A stretch of DNA of 64,000 nt, taken from assembly GCF_000020325.1 (NCBI RefSeq), contig NC_010730.1:1261501-1325500 (forward strand). The letters are read 5' to 3'. The stretch comes from Sulfurihydrogenibium sp. YO3AOP1. Its GTDB lineage: Bacteria > Aquificota > Aquificia > Aquificales > Hydrogenothermaceae. How positions within the stretch are numbered: position 1 is the first letter of the stretch; every line of letters begins with the position of its first letter. The notes below the pieces were generated by a model. That model was not told where the DNA came from, did no database searches, and saw nothing but the letters and a program-made list of their open reading frames with translations. A program made the translations under genes and the position numbers. Shown piece by piece: positions 33,904-42,933 of the stretch.

Positions 33904-34593
33904 ATGAGAACATTGGCAATTAGACATGTAAAGATAGAGCATTTAGGGCTGATTGAAAATTATTTAAAAGAAAAAAATTTTGAGATTGATTATGTAGATA
34001 CATCGGAAGGTCAACTTTTAAAAAGAGAATTAGATAAGTATCAGTTTATTGTCGTTCTTGGAGGATACATGGGTGCTTATGAAGAAAGTAAGTATCCATT
34101 TTTAAGTTATGAGTTTAAAATAATGGAGCAAGCTTTAAAGAAAGAGATACCTTTACTTGGAATTTGCCTTGGGTGTCAGATGCTTGCAAAAGTTTTAGGT
34201 TCAAAAATTTATAAAGGAGAAAATGGAAAAGAAATAGGTTTTTATGACATTAAAAAAGTGTCTGACAATAAAATTTTTGAAGGGTTTCCGGAAGTTTTTA
34301 AAGCTTTTCAGTGGCATGGAGACACGTTTGATTTACCCAAGGATGCACAGTTAGTTTTTAGCAACGATATATACACAAACCAAGGATTTATTTGTAAAAA
34401 TGCAGTAGGGCTACAGTTTCATATAGAAGTTTCGCAAAATATGATAAAACAATGGATACAAGAGTATAAAGACGAGATTTTAGAAGAAAAATTAAACCCT
34501 GATGAGATAATCAAAGACGCTGAGATTTATATTCCTAATTTAAAGACATATCTGTATGATTTTTTAGACAAATTTTTGAATGATAGGAGATAA
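33904..34593 (+). CDS. Class I glutamine amidotransferase-like protein
   Basis: A 229-residue stand-alone class I amidotransferase domain of the GMP-synthase-like type. The nucleophile loop is LLGICLGCQMLAKVLG, and the His-Glu pair lies in LQFHIEVS; FQWHGDTFDLP is a further family stretch. Such single-domain proteins act as putative amidases or gamma-glutamyl hydrolases with unknown substrates. AAGGAGG precedes the ATG. The next gene starts 2 bases after its stop. Confidence 0.85.
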   Translation: MRTLAIRHVKIEHLGLIENYLKEKNFEIDYVDTSEGQLLKRELDKYQFIVVLGGYMGAYEESKYPFLSYEFKIMEQALKKEIPLLGICLGCQMLAKVLGSKIYKGENGKEIGFYDIKKVSDNKIFEGFPEVFKAFQWHGDTFDLPKDAQLVFSNDIYTNQGFICKNAVGLQFHIEVSQNMIKQWIQEYKDEILEEKLNPDEIIKDAEIYIPNLKTYLYDFLDKFLNDRR

Positions 34594-34594
34594 A

Positions 34595-34915
34595 ATGATA
34601 GAATTTCAATACTTTGAAGGCTGTCCCAATGCAGATGAAACTCTTAAAAATCTAATATCTTTAAAAGACGAAGGGTTTATTTCAGAAGAAATTAAAATAG
34701 TTAATGTAGAAAGTCCTGAAAAAGCTAAGGAGTTAAATTTCCAAGGCTCACCAACTATTTTATACAATGGATATGATATTTACACGATGGAAAAACCGGA
34801 AGGGTTTACTTATAACTGCAGAGTTTACTTTATAAACAGCTTTCCAACGGGCGTTCTACCTAGGGAATTTATAAAAGAAAGAATAAAAATTTTGAAAGAG
34901 AAAAATTATGCTTGA
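34595..34915 (+). CDS. Thioredoxin-like small protein
   Basis: A 106-residue protein starting MIEFQYFEGCPNADETL, with a single active-site-like Cys followed by Pro-Asn. Near residue 52 it has QGSPTILYNG, the cis-Pro loop of thioredoxin folds. Similar proteins occur beside mercury or metal genes and as disulfide-related proteins of unknown role. A second Cys (YNCRVYF) could pair with the first. ATG at 34595 follows AGGAG. It overlaps coaBC by 8 bases. Confidence 0.7.
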   Translation: MIEFQYFEGCPNADETLKNLISLKDEGFISEEIKIVNVESPEKAKELNFQGSPTILYNGYDIYTMEKPEGFTYNCRVYFINSFPTGVLPREFIKERIKILKEKNYA

Positions 34916-36095
34916 AGGGAAAAGATTATTAGTTGGAGTGTGTGGTTCAATAGCAAGCTATAAAGCTTGTGAGATAGTGAGACATTTTCAGAAAAAAGGA
35001 ATGGAAGTTAAAGTCTGTATGACACCAGAAGCAGAAGATTTTGTTGGAAAGCTTACATTTCAAGCATTAACAAACAGTGAAGTTTATTCTTCTTGGAAAG
35101 ATGGTAAAACAGGATTAGAGCATATTTATGTAGCAAGATGGGCGGATGTTTTTTTAATAGCACCGGCAACAGCAAACACTATAGCAAAGCTTGCTAGCGG
35201 CATGGCAGACAACTTTTTAACTTCCACAGCGTTAGCTTATGATAAGCCATTAGTAATAGCACCTGCAATGAACACAAAAATGTTAGAAAATCCAATAACC
35301 CAAAAGAATATAAATATTCTAAAAGAAAAAGGAGATATTTTTGTAAATCCATGTGAAGGATTGTTAGCCTGTGGAGAAGAAGGAAGCGGTAAGCTTGCTG
35401 ATTTGGAAGATATAGAGCTTGCAGTAAAATATGCATTATATCCAAAATTCTTAAAAGGTAAAAAAGTATTAATTACAGCAGGAGCTACAAGAGAATTTTT
35501 TGACCCTATTAGATACATATCAAACGCATCTTCAGGACAAATGGGATATGCTCTCGCAAAGGAAGTCTACGGATTTGGAAGCCAAGTTACTTTAATCTCT
35601 GCACCAACATGCTTAAAATTACCTTCACAAATCAAAAAAATAGATGTAGTAACTGCAATTGATATGTTTGAAGCTATAAAAGATATCTACCAAGACTTTG
35701 ATATAATCATAATGAATGCAGCGGTTGCAGACTTTAGACCAAAAGCTTACAGTGAAAATAAACTTAAAAAAACAAAAGAAAATCCAGTAGTAGAATTACA
35801 GCCAAATCCAGATATCCTTAAATTCTTAGGAGAAAATAAAAAAGAAAATCAGATTTTAATAGGATTTGCGGCAGAGAGTGAAAACATTTTTGAAAATGCA
35901 ATAGATAAATTAAAAAGAAAAAATCTTGATGTAATCATTGCCAATCCTGTTAAAGTATTTAGCAAAGATATATATGAAGGCTATATAATCTTTAAAGACG
36001 GCGGAAAAATAGAGATTAAGGCAGAAAGTAAAGAGAGGGCATCGTATTTAATTTTAGATAGTATTTTTAATAAATTAGGGAGCGAGTTAGAATAA
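34908..36095 (+). CDS. coaBC: Bifunctional phosphopantothenoylcysteine decarboxylase/synthetase
   Basis: A 395-residue enzyme for two steps of coenzyme A synthesis. The CoaC half has GVCGSIASYKACEIVRHF, the flavin-site PATANTIAK, PAMNTKM, and the lid motif with the catalytic Cys in GLLACGEEGSGKL. The CoaB half starts KVLITAGATREFFDPIR and continues with NASSGQMGYALA and an NAAVADFRP segment. It is coupled to the thioredoxin-like gene upstream. Confidence 0.95.
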   Translation: MLEGKRLLVGVCGSIASYKACEIVRHFQKKGMEVKVCMTPEAEDFVGKLTFQALTNSEVYSSWKDGKTGLEHIYVARWADVFLIAPATANTIAKLASGMADNFLTSTALAYDKPLVIAPAMNTKMLENPITQKNINILKEKGDIFVNPCEGLLACGEEGSGKLADLEDIELAVKYALYPKFLKGKKVLITAGATREFFDPIRYISNASSGQMGYALAKEVYGFGSQVTLISAPTCLKLPSQIKKIDVVTAIDMFEAIKDIYQDFDIIIMNAAVADFRPKAYSENKLKKTKENPVVELQPNPDILKFLGENKKENQILIGFAAESENIFENAIDKLKRKNLDVIIANPVKVFSKDIYEGYIIFKDGGKIEIKAESKERASYLILDSIFNKLGSELE

Positions 36096-36482
36096 TTAGC
36101 CCAAACTGCTCCCAGAATGAATAAAGTTTTTGTAAGCTGTAGAATGTCTATGTAGATATAACTTTATCTTTGTTCATCATCCAATAAGTAAAATCTTATT
36201 CTTGAGATCTTATTCTTCAATGATTTTTCAAAAGATTTGTAAGGCTGAGATCCTTCGCTAACGCTCAGAATGACACTTTTGAAAATTCTCTGTCATCCAG
36301 CAGCGAAGTGAAGGATCTCCTCTTTTAATGTCTTTTAAAAGGAAGACAAAAAGAGCAGAGAGATTCTTAGTATGGCTTTAGGAAGACTATAAAAAGTTTA
36401 ATTAATTTTTAGATTTAGTTAAAATTTGAAAGCACTCTCCTAAGTCTTAGATAGATGCTTGATGACTTTTTATTTAATTATA
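36096..36482. repeat. Repeat-filled gap with both repeat types
   Basis: At 36131-36169 the second repeat type is present in inverse orientation, containing GCTGTAGAATG (36136-36146), TCTATGTAGATATAACTTTA. This 11-base piece equals the right target guide of IS110 copy 2. From about 36244 follow module parts GAGATCCTTCGCTAACGCTC, AGAATGACA, then a module from TGTCATCCAGCAGCG to GAGAGATTCTTAG. No gene is supported. Confidence 0.65.
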
Positions 36483-38504
36483 TTATTCACCAGGAGCAGA
36501 TAAGATTAAATTTTCAATTTCATCATTTGGGTTGTTTTGTTCTTTAAGAATAATATTTTCCACATTTTTACCCTTTGTCTCTTTATCTTTATTTGAAAGT
36601 TTCTCAGAAATATCTGATTCTTTATTATCTAAAGATTCTTTTTTATTGATTTTTGCTTCAACTTTATCATATTTTTGCTCGTCATCTGTCTTTTGCTGTG
36701 GTTTATAGTTTTTGTATTCTATTCCTAAATTTTTAGCAATTAAACTTGCAAAGTATTTAGCACCTTTGTTATTTAGATGGACTTTATCTGTTGTAAACAA
36801 TTCCTCCTTTTCTCTGCTATAGCTATACCAATCTATGATTTTAACATTCTTATATTCTGATGCAATTTCCTTAAATGTATTGTTAACCTGATTTTGCCAT
36901 GGTCTTGGAACTTTTAAAGTAATTAAGTATATTTCTTTATCTTTAAGTCTTTCTATCACATTCTCTAAATCTTTTTTACTAACATAACCATTATTGCCAA
37001 GAGCAATGACAATTTTGTTATACTTATCCAACTTTCCGCTTTCTAATAAAGAATAAATTTCTTTAAACTGTCTTCCTACTTTAGCATCTATATATGCATT
37101 TTTTAAAAAATCTTGAACATACTTTGATGCACCAAGTAAAACAGAATCTCCTATCAAGATTACTTCCCCATTTAGATTTCCAACTTCAATATTTTTTATC
37201 TCCTCCAAAGGATTTTCTTCATTTTCCTTAGTATTATCTTTTTGAGATTTTTTATCTATACCGCTAACTTTTACCTCTTCAGATACAACTTTATCATTGC
37301 TTATAGATAAAAATGCAGCTTTTTCTACATTTCTTTCTTTAGCAAGATTTGCATCTGTAGAAAAAGATAAATAACCAAAAACCAAACCTAACAAAACAGA
37401 GCTGATAGAAAGATTTAAAACAACTTTCAAATCATATAAACTTAAGAAATTTAACCTTCTAAAAGGTTCTTCAATAAGAAGATAACTAATGTTTGAGATT
37501 AAAAAGCTTAAAATAAAACCTAAAATTACAGCTTCTTGAATATTTTTTGCATAAAACAAACTTAAAAAAGAAAATATTGGAAAATGCCAAAGATACAGTG
37601 AATAGCTTCTTACACCGACATAAGAAAGCGGATAAAAAGACAATAATTTGTCAAAATATTCCGATTTTAACACCGATAATATAAATAAAGCTGAAATAAT
37701 TGAAACTACTAAAAATCCAAATGGATACATATAGCTTTCGTAATTGTTAAGTAAAAAAAAGGATGCTAATAAAAGAAATAAAGAAATAATTCCTGTGGTT
37801 AAAAATATCCAATTTCTTTTTTCAATCTTATTTTCAGCTAAAGCTAAAAGTGAGCCAATCATAAAAGAAGAGAATCTTGTATCTGTTTCAAAATAAATTC
37901 TATCTATGTTTTCATACATTTTATAAAAGATGTACATATCTAATACTGAAAGTAAAGCAAGCATAATTGTAAATATTATTGCAACTATTTTGCTAAATCT
38001 AAGTAGAATTAAAAATATAACACTCCAAATTAAATAATACTGCCATTCTATTGATAATGACCAAAAATGAAGATTAAATAAAGTTTCTTGAAATCTTTCA
38101 AAATATGGAACTTCTCTTTTTATTAGCCACCAGTTATAAACATTTAGAGAGCCAAAAAGTAATTCATTTAGGAGATTTTTTAGTTTTTCTGGAAAAAATA
38201 GATGAATAAAAGATATTTCAATAATAGAAAGAAGTATAAAAGCTGGAAATAATCTTAAAAGTCTTGATTTTAGAAAGTCCAAATAAACTTCAAAAAAATT
38301 ATTTAATTTTTTATTTTTTATTATCAATGACTTTGTGATCAGAAAGCCTGATAATACAAAAAAAGACTCTACAGCTAAAAATCCACCGTTAAACTTGGAT
38401 AAATTTTCTGGAGAAAAGACCAGAAAAGCATGAAATACAATTACAGAAAGGACTAAAATTCCTCTGAAACCATCTAAACCGTCAATCTTAGTTAGCTTAT
38501 TCAT
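36483..38504 (-). CDS. Acyltransferase 3 with C-terminal SGNH domain (OafA/OatA-like)
   Basis: A 673-residue fusion. Residues 1-370 form the acyltransferase-3 membrane domain with about ten helices and the early motif FDGFRGILVLSVIVFHAF-like LDGFRG...VFHAF. A linker follows, then an SGNH domain (about 460-600) with ILIGDSVLLGA and the Asp-His pair in DKVHLNNKG. A charged tail of about 60 residues closes the protein. Such fusions O-acetylate peptidoglycan or surface sugars: the membrane part moves the acetyl group and the SGNH part transfers it outside. Its start overlaps the downstream end of the following gene by 8 bases. Confidence 0.88.
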   Translation of the reverse strand: MNKLTKIDGLDGFRGILVLSVIVFHAFLVFSPENLSKFNGGFLAVESFFVLSGFLITKSLIIKNKKLNNFFEVYLDFLKSRLLRLFPAFILLSIIEISFIHLFFPEKLKNLLNELLFGSLNVYNWWLIKREVPYFERFQETLFNLHFWSLSIEWQYYLIWSVIFLILLRFSKIVAIIFTIMLALLSVLDMYIFYKMYENIDRIYFETDTRFSSFMIGSLLALAENKIEKRNWIFLTTGIISLFLLLASFFLLNNYESYMYPFGFLVVSIISALFILSVLKSEYFDKLLSFYPLSYVGVRSYSLYLWHFPIFSFLSLFYAKNIQEAVILGFILSFLISNISYLLIEEPFRRLNFLSLYDLKVVLNLSISSVLLGLVFGYLSFSTDANLAKERNVEKAAFLSISNDKVVSEEVKVSGIDKKSQKDNTKENEENPLEEIKNIEVGNLNGEVILIGDSVLLGASKYVQDFLKNAYIDAKVGRQFKEIYSLLESGKLDKYNKIVIALGNNGYVSKKDLENVIERLKDKEIYLITLKVPRPWQNQVNNTFKEIASEYKNVKIIDWYSYSREKEELFTTDKVHLNNKGAKYFASLIAKNLGIEYKNYKPQQKTDDEQKYDKVEAKINKKESLDNKESDISEKLSNKDKETKGKNVENIILKEQNNPNDEIENLILSAPGE

Positions 38505-39033
38505 GTGTATACTTGTATATTAGCAATGAAAATAGATAACTTCCCATGTCTGTTAGATGATAACCATCCTTTCTAAAACATTCTGGGATATCATTTCTTA
38601 AACATATTACATTACTTATTGTTTTCCAATCAATTATTATAATATTTGGTTTTAATCTTTTTAACTTTTCGTAAGTATTATTAACATCCGATTCCCACCA
38701 ACGAGGAACTTTTGTATTTACAAAAACCACTTTTTTATTTCTACTTTGTAGATAATCTATAACTTTTAAACCCTCTTCAACTGTAAAATAGCCATTTGTA
38801 CCCAGGGCTATCACTACTATATCTTTTAATAATCCTTTGCTTTCTAAATCTAATATTCTATCCATTGCTTCTTGAAATTTCCTTCCTACCTTTGCATCTA
38901 TTACAGCATTTGGAATATAGTATCTAATATACTTTTCAGCACCAACGGTTAAACTATCACCAATAATGGTTATTTCTTCTGCAAAGGCTATGTTTATGAC
39001 TGCTAAAAAACTAAAAATAAGTTTTTTTAACAC
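38497..39033 (-). CDS. Exported SGNH-hydrolase-like protein
   Basis: A 178-residue protein with a signal peptide (MLKKLIFSFLAVINIAFA) and an SGNH fold: ITIIGDSLTVGAEKY, ALGTNGYFT and the Asp-His pair in KDGYHLT. It is clearly related to the C-terminal domain of the neighbouring acyltransferase (shared IDAKVGR.F.E, ALG.NGY and KVPR.W...VNNT). The pair probably work on the same acetylated surface polymer. It is transcribed first and overlaps the acyltransferase start. Confidence 0.85.
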   Translation of the reverse strand: MLKKLIFSFLAVINIAFAEEITIIGDSLTVGAEKYIRYYIPNAVIDAKVGRKFQEAMDRILDLESKGLLKDIVVIALGTNGYFTVEEGLKVIDYLQSRNKKVVFVNTKVPRWWESDVNNTYEKLKRLKPNIIIIDWKTISNVICLRNDIPECFRKDGYHLTDMGSYLFSLLIYKYTHE

Positions 39034-39218
39034 CTTGTCCCTCAGTTTTTTAATATTGATTATATTATTGATTATATATTATGAGCAAAAAATTTAACAT
39101 AATTATGAGATCCTCGTTTTGCTTAGAATTCAAACTTCTCACCTATATTGTCATCCTGAGGACTTTGGTCCGAAAGATCACATTTTAAAAATTCTAACAA
39201 CATGGTTTCAATGTCATA

Positions 39219-39246
39219 TTGAACTTATATATCTTTATTATATAAT
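39219..39246 (+). promoter_or_regulatory. Promoter of the DnaC-like/hisB unit
   Basis: TTGAAC (39219-39224), a 16-base spacer and TATAAT (39241-39246) lie about 50 bases before the ATG of the DnaC-like gene. The preceding gap (39034-39218) also holds a partial dispersed module, GTCATCCTGAGGACTTTGGT, at about 39151. Confidence 0.55.
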
Positions 39247-39295
39247 ATCTTTGGCTTAATTTTCTATTATTTTAAAATCTTAGCGAGAGGTCTTC

Positions 39296-40024
39296 ATGGA
39301 AAAAGTTAAAGAAGAGATAAAATGTCCGATATGTAATGATATCGGCTGGATTTTTAAAGATAATGAAGTTATTAGGTGTGAATGTCAGCTTTTTAAAAAT
39401 ACAGAAAAATTAAATAAAGCTCTTAATATTCCAAAAAAATATTACCATGCAAACCTTGATAATTTTATCCCAAATCATCCTTCACATCATATTATTTTAA
39501 CAAAGATTAAAGAGTATATTTATAGTGATGATTATTTAGAAGGAAAGGGAATTTTCTTCTATGGAAAGCATGGCGTAGGAAAAACACATTTAGCAGTTAG
39601 TATTTTAAAAGAGTTTTATTTTAAAAGGGGTATTACAGGTTTGTTTTATGATACAAGAATACTATTATACGATTTAAAATCTACGTTTGAAGGAAGCAGT
39701 AGTACAAGATATCTTTTAGATAGTGTGATTAAAGCTCCAATTTTGGTTTTAGATGATTTGGCAAGCGAAAGGCTTACTGACTGGGCGAAGGATATTTTGC
39801 ATTATATAATTATCAGTAGATATAACGATAAACTTCCTGTTATAATAACATCTAATATATCATTAGATGAAGAAGATGAGATAGAAATCGTAGATAGTAT
39901 TGAAAGTAAATTTGGAAAAGGTATAGCATCAAGATTAAATGAGATTTGTATTCCTATAAAGGTTGAAGGAGAAGACCAAAGAAAAAGTCCGTTTAAAGAA
40001 TTTTGGAAAGGTGGTAAGAAATGA
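39296..40024 (+). CDS. DnaC/IstB-like AAA ATPase (replicative helicase loader)
   Basis: A 242-residue ATPase. An N-terminal zinc-finger-like CPICNDIGW...RCEC (Cys4) comes first. Walker A is [10 protein letters not shown] near residue 96, Walker B is [10 protein letters not shown] near residue 158, and a sensor VIITSNI follows. This is the layout of bacterial helicase loaders (DnaC/DnaI). It is coupled to hisB by an ATGA overlap. No transposase lies next to it, so a chromosomal loader is more likely than IstB. Confidence 0.85.
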   Translation: MEKVKEEIKCPICNDIGWIFKDNEVIRCECQLFKNTEKLNKALNIPKKYYHANLDNFIPNHPSHHIILTKIKEYIYSDDYLEGKGIFFYGKHGVGKTHLAVSILKEFYFKRGITGLFYDTRILLYDLKSTFEGSSSTRYLLDSVIKAPILVLDDLASERLTDWAKDILHYIIISRYNDKLPVIITSNISLDEEDEIEIVDSIESKFGKGIASRLNEICIPIKVEGEDQRKSPFKEFWKGGKK

Positions 40025-40608
40025 GCAGAAAAGCTTTAATCAAAAGAGAGACAAAAGAAACACAGATAGAGTTATCAATAAATTTAGATGGTACAGGTAA
40101 ACATAAAGTAGATACGCAAGTTGGATTTTTATCTCATATGCTTGAAAGCTTTTCATTTCATTCCATGATAGACCTTGAAATCATGGCAACAGGAGATGTT
40201 CATGTTAGCCATCATCATTTAGTAGAAGACGTTGGTATAGTCTTAGGTCTTGCCGTAAAAGAAGCACTTGGGGATAAGAGGGGCATAAAAAGATTTGGAT
40301 ATAGTATAATTCCAATGGATGAAGCATTGGCAATGTGTAGCATTGACCTTTCTGGCAGACCATTACTTTTTTATGATGATTTTGGACTAAGAGGTAAGAT
40401 AACCAATTTTGATTTTGAACTAATGGGAGAATTCTTTAAAGGTTTTACACTTTCAGCCGGAGTAACCATGCACTTAAAAGCTTTGACAGGTCATAATCTT
40501 CATCACATAGCTGAATGTTTAACAAAATCTTTTGCAATTGCGTTAAAAGAAGCAGTATTAATAGACCCAAGAAGATTGGAAGTTCCATCAACAAAAGGAG
40601 CTATTTAG
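40021..40608 (+). CDS. hisB: Imidazoleglycerol-phosphate dehydratase
   Basis: A 195-residue enzyme for the sixth step of histidine synthesis. The metal-binding repeats are [18 protein letters not shown] with [11 protein letters not shown], and [20 protein letters not shown] is a further family stretch. It is the stand-alone dehydratase without a phosphatase domain. The next gene starts 2 bases after its stop. Confidence 0.95.
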   Translation: MSRKALIKRETKETQIELSINLDGTGKHKVDTQVGFLSHMLESFSFHSMIDLEIMATGDVHVSHHHLVEDVGIVLGLAVKEALGDKRGIKRFGYSIIPMDEALAMCSIDLSGRPLLFYDDFGLRGKITNFDFELMGEFFKGFTLSAGVTMHLKALTGHNLHHIAECLTKSFAIALKEAVLIDPRRLEVPSTKGAI

Positions 40609-40610
40609 GG

Positions 40611-41246
40611 ATGCTAACAGATAAAGAAAGAAAGGCAGAGATATTAAGAATACTTAGAGAAAAAAAGGAAGTAACAGTTAAAGAGCTTAGTCATATATTT
40701 GGCGTTTCTGCGATGACTATTTACCGTGATATAAGAGAGCTTGAAAGAGAAGGGGAAGTAAAGAGAAAGCATGGTTCTGTAACTTTAAATACAGTTGAAA
40801 ATAAAGAAACTATCCCTATTAAATCCTGTCCAATCTGTGAAAAGCCTATTACAAGGTCTCATCCTTATAAAATAATAGTTGAAGGTAGTAAGATTGTAGA
40901 AGCTTGCTGTGAACACTGCGGATTAATGCTTCATCAAAATTATGCAGAAAAGAATGTATCTGCATTAACTTACGATTTCATAACAGAAAAGCCTATTAAC
41001 GCCCTTGATGCTTATTATGTAGTAGGAAGTTCTGCAGTTCCATGTTGCAGTCCAAGTGTTATTCCATTTATAAATAAAGATGATGCAGAAAAATTTTCAA
41101 AAGGCTTTGGCGGTAAAGTTTTAAACTTCATAGATGCTTATAATGAAATTATAAACAGAATGAATATTAATATAAAAAGTTGTTGCTCACCACAACAACC
41201 CGTTAGCTTTGTGTTAAAGGATTTAAATAAGAAGGATAAAGAATAG
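40611..41246 (+). CDS. DeoR-type HTH protein fused to a cysteine-rich NosL-like domain
   Basis: A 211-residue protein. Residues 1-60 form a DeoR-type winged helix (RKAEILRILREKKEVTVKEL, VSAMTIYRDIRELEREG). Instead of a sugar-binding domain, the rest is Cys-rich: SCPICEKPI, EACCEHCGLMLH, VPCCSPS and a late KSCCSPQQP. The middle resembles NosL/TRASH-type metal chaperone domains. The likely role is a metal-responsive repressor, perhaps for copper, but this is inference. ATG at 40611 is chosen; the longer frame would lie inside hisB. Confidence 0.75.
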   Translation: MLTDKERKAEILRILREKKEVTVKELSHIFGVSAMTIYRDIRELEREGEVKRKHGSVTLNTVENKETIPIKSCPICEKPITRSHPYKIIVEGSKIVEACCEHCGLMLHQNYAEKNVSALTYDFITEKPINALDAYYVVGSSAVPCCSPSVIPFINKDDAEKFSKGFGGKVLNFIDAYNEIINRMNINIKSCCSPQQPVSFVLKDLNKKDKE

Positions 41247-41585
41247 TCCTAAAAGCAAATGAATTGGTAAGCTTTATTGGCATATATGCAAGTCAATTTG
41301 GGAGTGGAACGAGTACGAATGAAAATGTCTCATGAAAATTAGGAATTTATTTACTATACCGTAGCAAGAAGTTTCGTAATCCTAAATTTATCAGAATATG
41401 TTTTTATGTATTTGTTTAGAGTATGTGTCGGATGAAAGATTCAATAAAAGTATGAGATTCATCGCCGGCTGCAGAATGATAGATTTTTATTTTGTAATCC
41501 TGAATGTAGTGAAGGAACTCATTTTTAAATTCTGTAAAAATCACTTATTTTCTAATGTTTTATATATTTGCAGTTTGAGGAATTT
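41247..41585. repeat. Repeat-containing gap
   Basis: About 41430-41530 holds module pieces: ATGAGATTCATCGCCGGCTG, CAGAATGATAG and then ATCCTGAATGTAGTGAAGGA. A short frame of 66 codons running through it is just repeat sequence read as protein. The first part (41247-41400) shows nothing that I recognise. Confidence 0.55.
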
Positions 41586-41608
41586 AGGCACCTTGTAGGT
41601 GCCTTTGT
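41586..41608. terminator. Hairpin terminator beside the superoxide reductase gene
   Basis: AGGCACC (41586-41592) pairs with GGTGCCT (41598-41604) over a 5-base loop, followed on the plus strand by TTTGTTT. It sits about 10 bases beyond the stop of the minus-strand superoxide reductase gene. The T-rich side favours plus-strand termination, but it can fold on both strands. Confidence 0.5.
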
Positions 41609-41613
41609 TTATG

Positions 41614-42018
41614 TTATGCTGTAGCTGGTTCTGGTGATAAAACGTCTATTTCAACAGTTTCACTTTGCCATAAACCGTGCTTTGTGCAGTAACTCATTGC
41701 GTTTAATTTTAATTTGTCTTTTGTCGGAACAATATAAAAATCTACTTCAGCTTGGTTTGGCTTGTTTCCAAGAGAACCCGGTGTAAATGTAGCTTGTCCG
41801 AGTAAAGTATCGCCATCCCATAATTGAACGTAAGCGATATAGTGGTCAAAATCATCTGGATGAACGTATTCGTTTCCAACTCTCACTTTTACTTTTAATT
41901 TTTGACCTTTTACAGCTTCACCTTCTACATGTACAAATGGAGAGTGTCTGTCAATAAAATCTCTTTTAGCTTCTTTGTCGATTTGTGAAATGTCTACATA
42001 ACTGTTAACTTTTGGCAT
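41614..42018 (-). CDS. sor: Superoxide reductase (desulfoferrodoxin/neelaredoxin class)
   Basis: A 134-residue one-domain enzyme that reduces superoxide to hydrogen peroxide without making oxygen. The Fe(His4Cys) ligands are visible: the N-terminal His in DRHSPFVH, EYVHPDDFDHYIAYVQL, and the late NAMSYCTKHGLW with Cys and His. The usual EKHVP lysine motif is changed to DRHSPFV. The start MPKVNSY is behind AAAGGAGG. It is divergent from the superoxide dismutase gene, with 147 bases between them. Confidence 0.9.
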   Translation of the reverse strand: MPKVNSYVDISQIDKEAKRDFIDRHSPFVHVEGEAVKGQKLKVKVRVGNEYVHPDDFDHYIAYVQLWDGDTLLGQATFTPGSLGNKPNQAEVDFYIVPTKDKLKLNAMSYCTKHGLWQSETVEIDVLSPEPATA

Positions 42019-42165
42019 TTTTCTTCCTCCTTTATGAGTTTTGATTATTGAAGTATACATTATAAAACAGAGTTTTATTAATGATAGGAGTCATTATATT
42101 TTTGTGATTTCAGTCATAGATGTAGGAGAATTTGAAATTAATTTTATCAATAATAGGAGGATTAA

Positions 42166-42900
42166 ATGGACAGAAGAGATTTTATTAAATTGTCGGGAAT
42201 CAGTATTTTAGCTTCAAGCACAAATATTTTAGCAATGGAAATTTTAGAAAAAGAAGAAAAACCTAAATCAGGAGGTAAGAAAATGAAAGTTATGAAACTT
42301 CAGCCAAAGGACCATTTAAAACCAAAAGGTCTTGTAGGAATATCAGATGAGCAAATTGAGGTTCATTTTGAAGCTCATTACAAAGGTTATGTAGCAAAAT
42401 ACAATGAAATTCAAGAGAAGTTAGCATCTAATTTTGCGGACAGGTCTAAGGCTAATCAAAACTACTCTGAATACAGAGCTCTTAAAGTTGAGGAAAGCTT
42501 TAACTATATGGGGGTTATTTTACATGAACTTTATTTTGAAAACTTAATCGGTGGTGGAAAAGGTGAGCCAAGCGAACAGCTTAGAAAAGCTATAGAAGAA
42601 TGGTTTGGTTCGGTTGATAACTGCTTAAATGAAATTAAAGCTACAGGTATAGCATGCAGAGGTTGGGCTACTTTATCTTATGATTTGTACAACAAAATGT
42701 TATTTGTAAACGGTTTTGATGCTCACAATCAATATGGGTTTGTTGGCTCTATTCCATTGATAGTTCTGGATGTATACGAACATGCTTATTATGTAGACCA
42801 AAAAAATAAAAGACCACCATATATTGATGCATTTTTCAAAAATCTTAACTGGGATGTGATCAATCAGAGATTTGAAAATGCTTTAAAAGTAAAAGTTTAA
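42166..42900 (+). CDS. sod: Fe/Mn superoxide dismutase with Tat-like signal
   Basis: A 244-residue protein. The N-terminus MDRRDFIKLSGISILASS is a twin-arginine-type signal, so the enzyme may act outside the cytoplasm. An internal methionine (KKMKVMKLQ) could give a cytoplasmic form. The SOD body shows the metal ligands His in HFEAHYKGYV, His in LHELYFENL, and Asp/His in DVYEHAYYVD. AGGAGG precedes the ATG. An inverted repeat AATGA-TAGGAG-TCATT lies in the shared upstream region with the superoxide reductase gene and could bind a regulator. Confidence 0.87.
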   Translation: MDRRDFIKLSGISILASSTNILAMEILEKEEKPKSGGKKMKVMKLQPKDHLKPKGLVGISDEQIEVHFEAHYKGYVAKYNEIQEKLASNFADRSKANQNYSEYRALKVEESFNYMGVILHELYFENLIGGGKGEPSEQLRKAIEEWFGSVDNCLNEIKATGIACRGWATLSYDLYNKMLFVNGFDAHNQYGFVGSIPLIVLDVYEHAYYVDQKNKRPPYIDAFFKNLNWDVINQRFENALKVKV

Positions 42901-42933
42901 AATATAAAAAGGGCGGTCTTAAACGGACTGCCC
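42901..42933 (-). terminator. Rho-independent terminator of tgt
   Basis: On the minus strand an 8-bp stem (GGGCAGTCC/GACCGCCC with one G-U) and a short loop are followed by TTTTTATATT. It overlaps the tgt stop codon and also separates it from the convergent superoxide dismutase gene. Confidence 0.75.

Noticed and set aside
33904-34593. GMP synthase (guaA)
   Set aside because: Only the amidotransferase domain is present; the ATP pyrophosphatase domain of GuaA is missing and does not follow.
41398-41598. 66-codon plus-strand frame
   Set aside because: It runs through dispersed repeat sequence; the residues are just the repeat translated, and there is no ribosome site.
41614-42018. Sulfur-oxidation carrier (SoxZ-like) for the small beta protein
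   Set aside because: The His pattern and the late SYCTKHGLW match superoxide reductase metal ligands.
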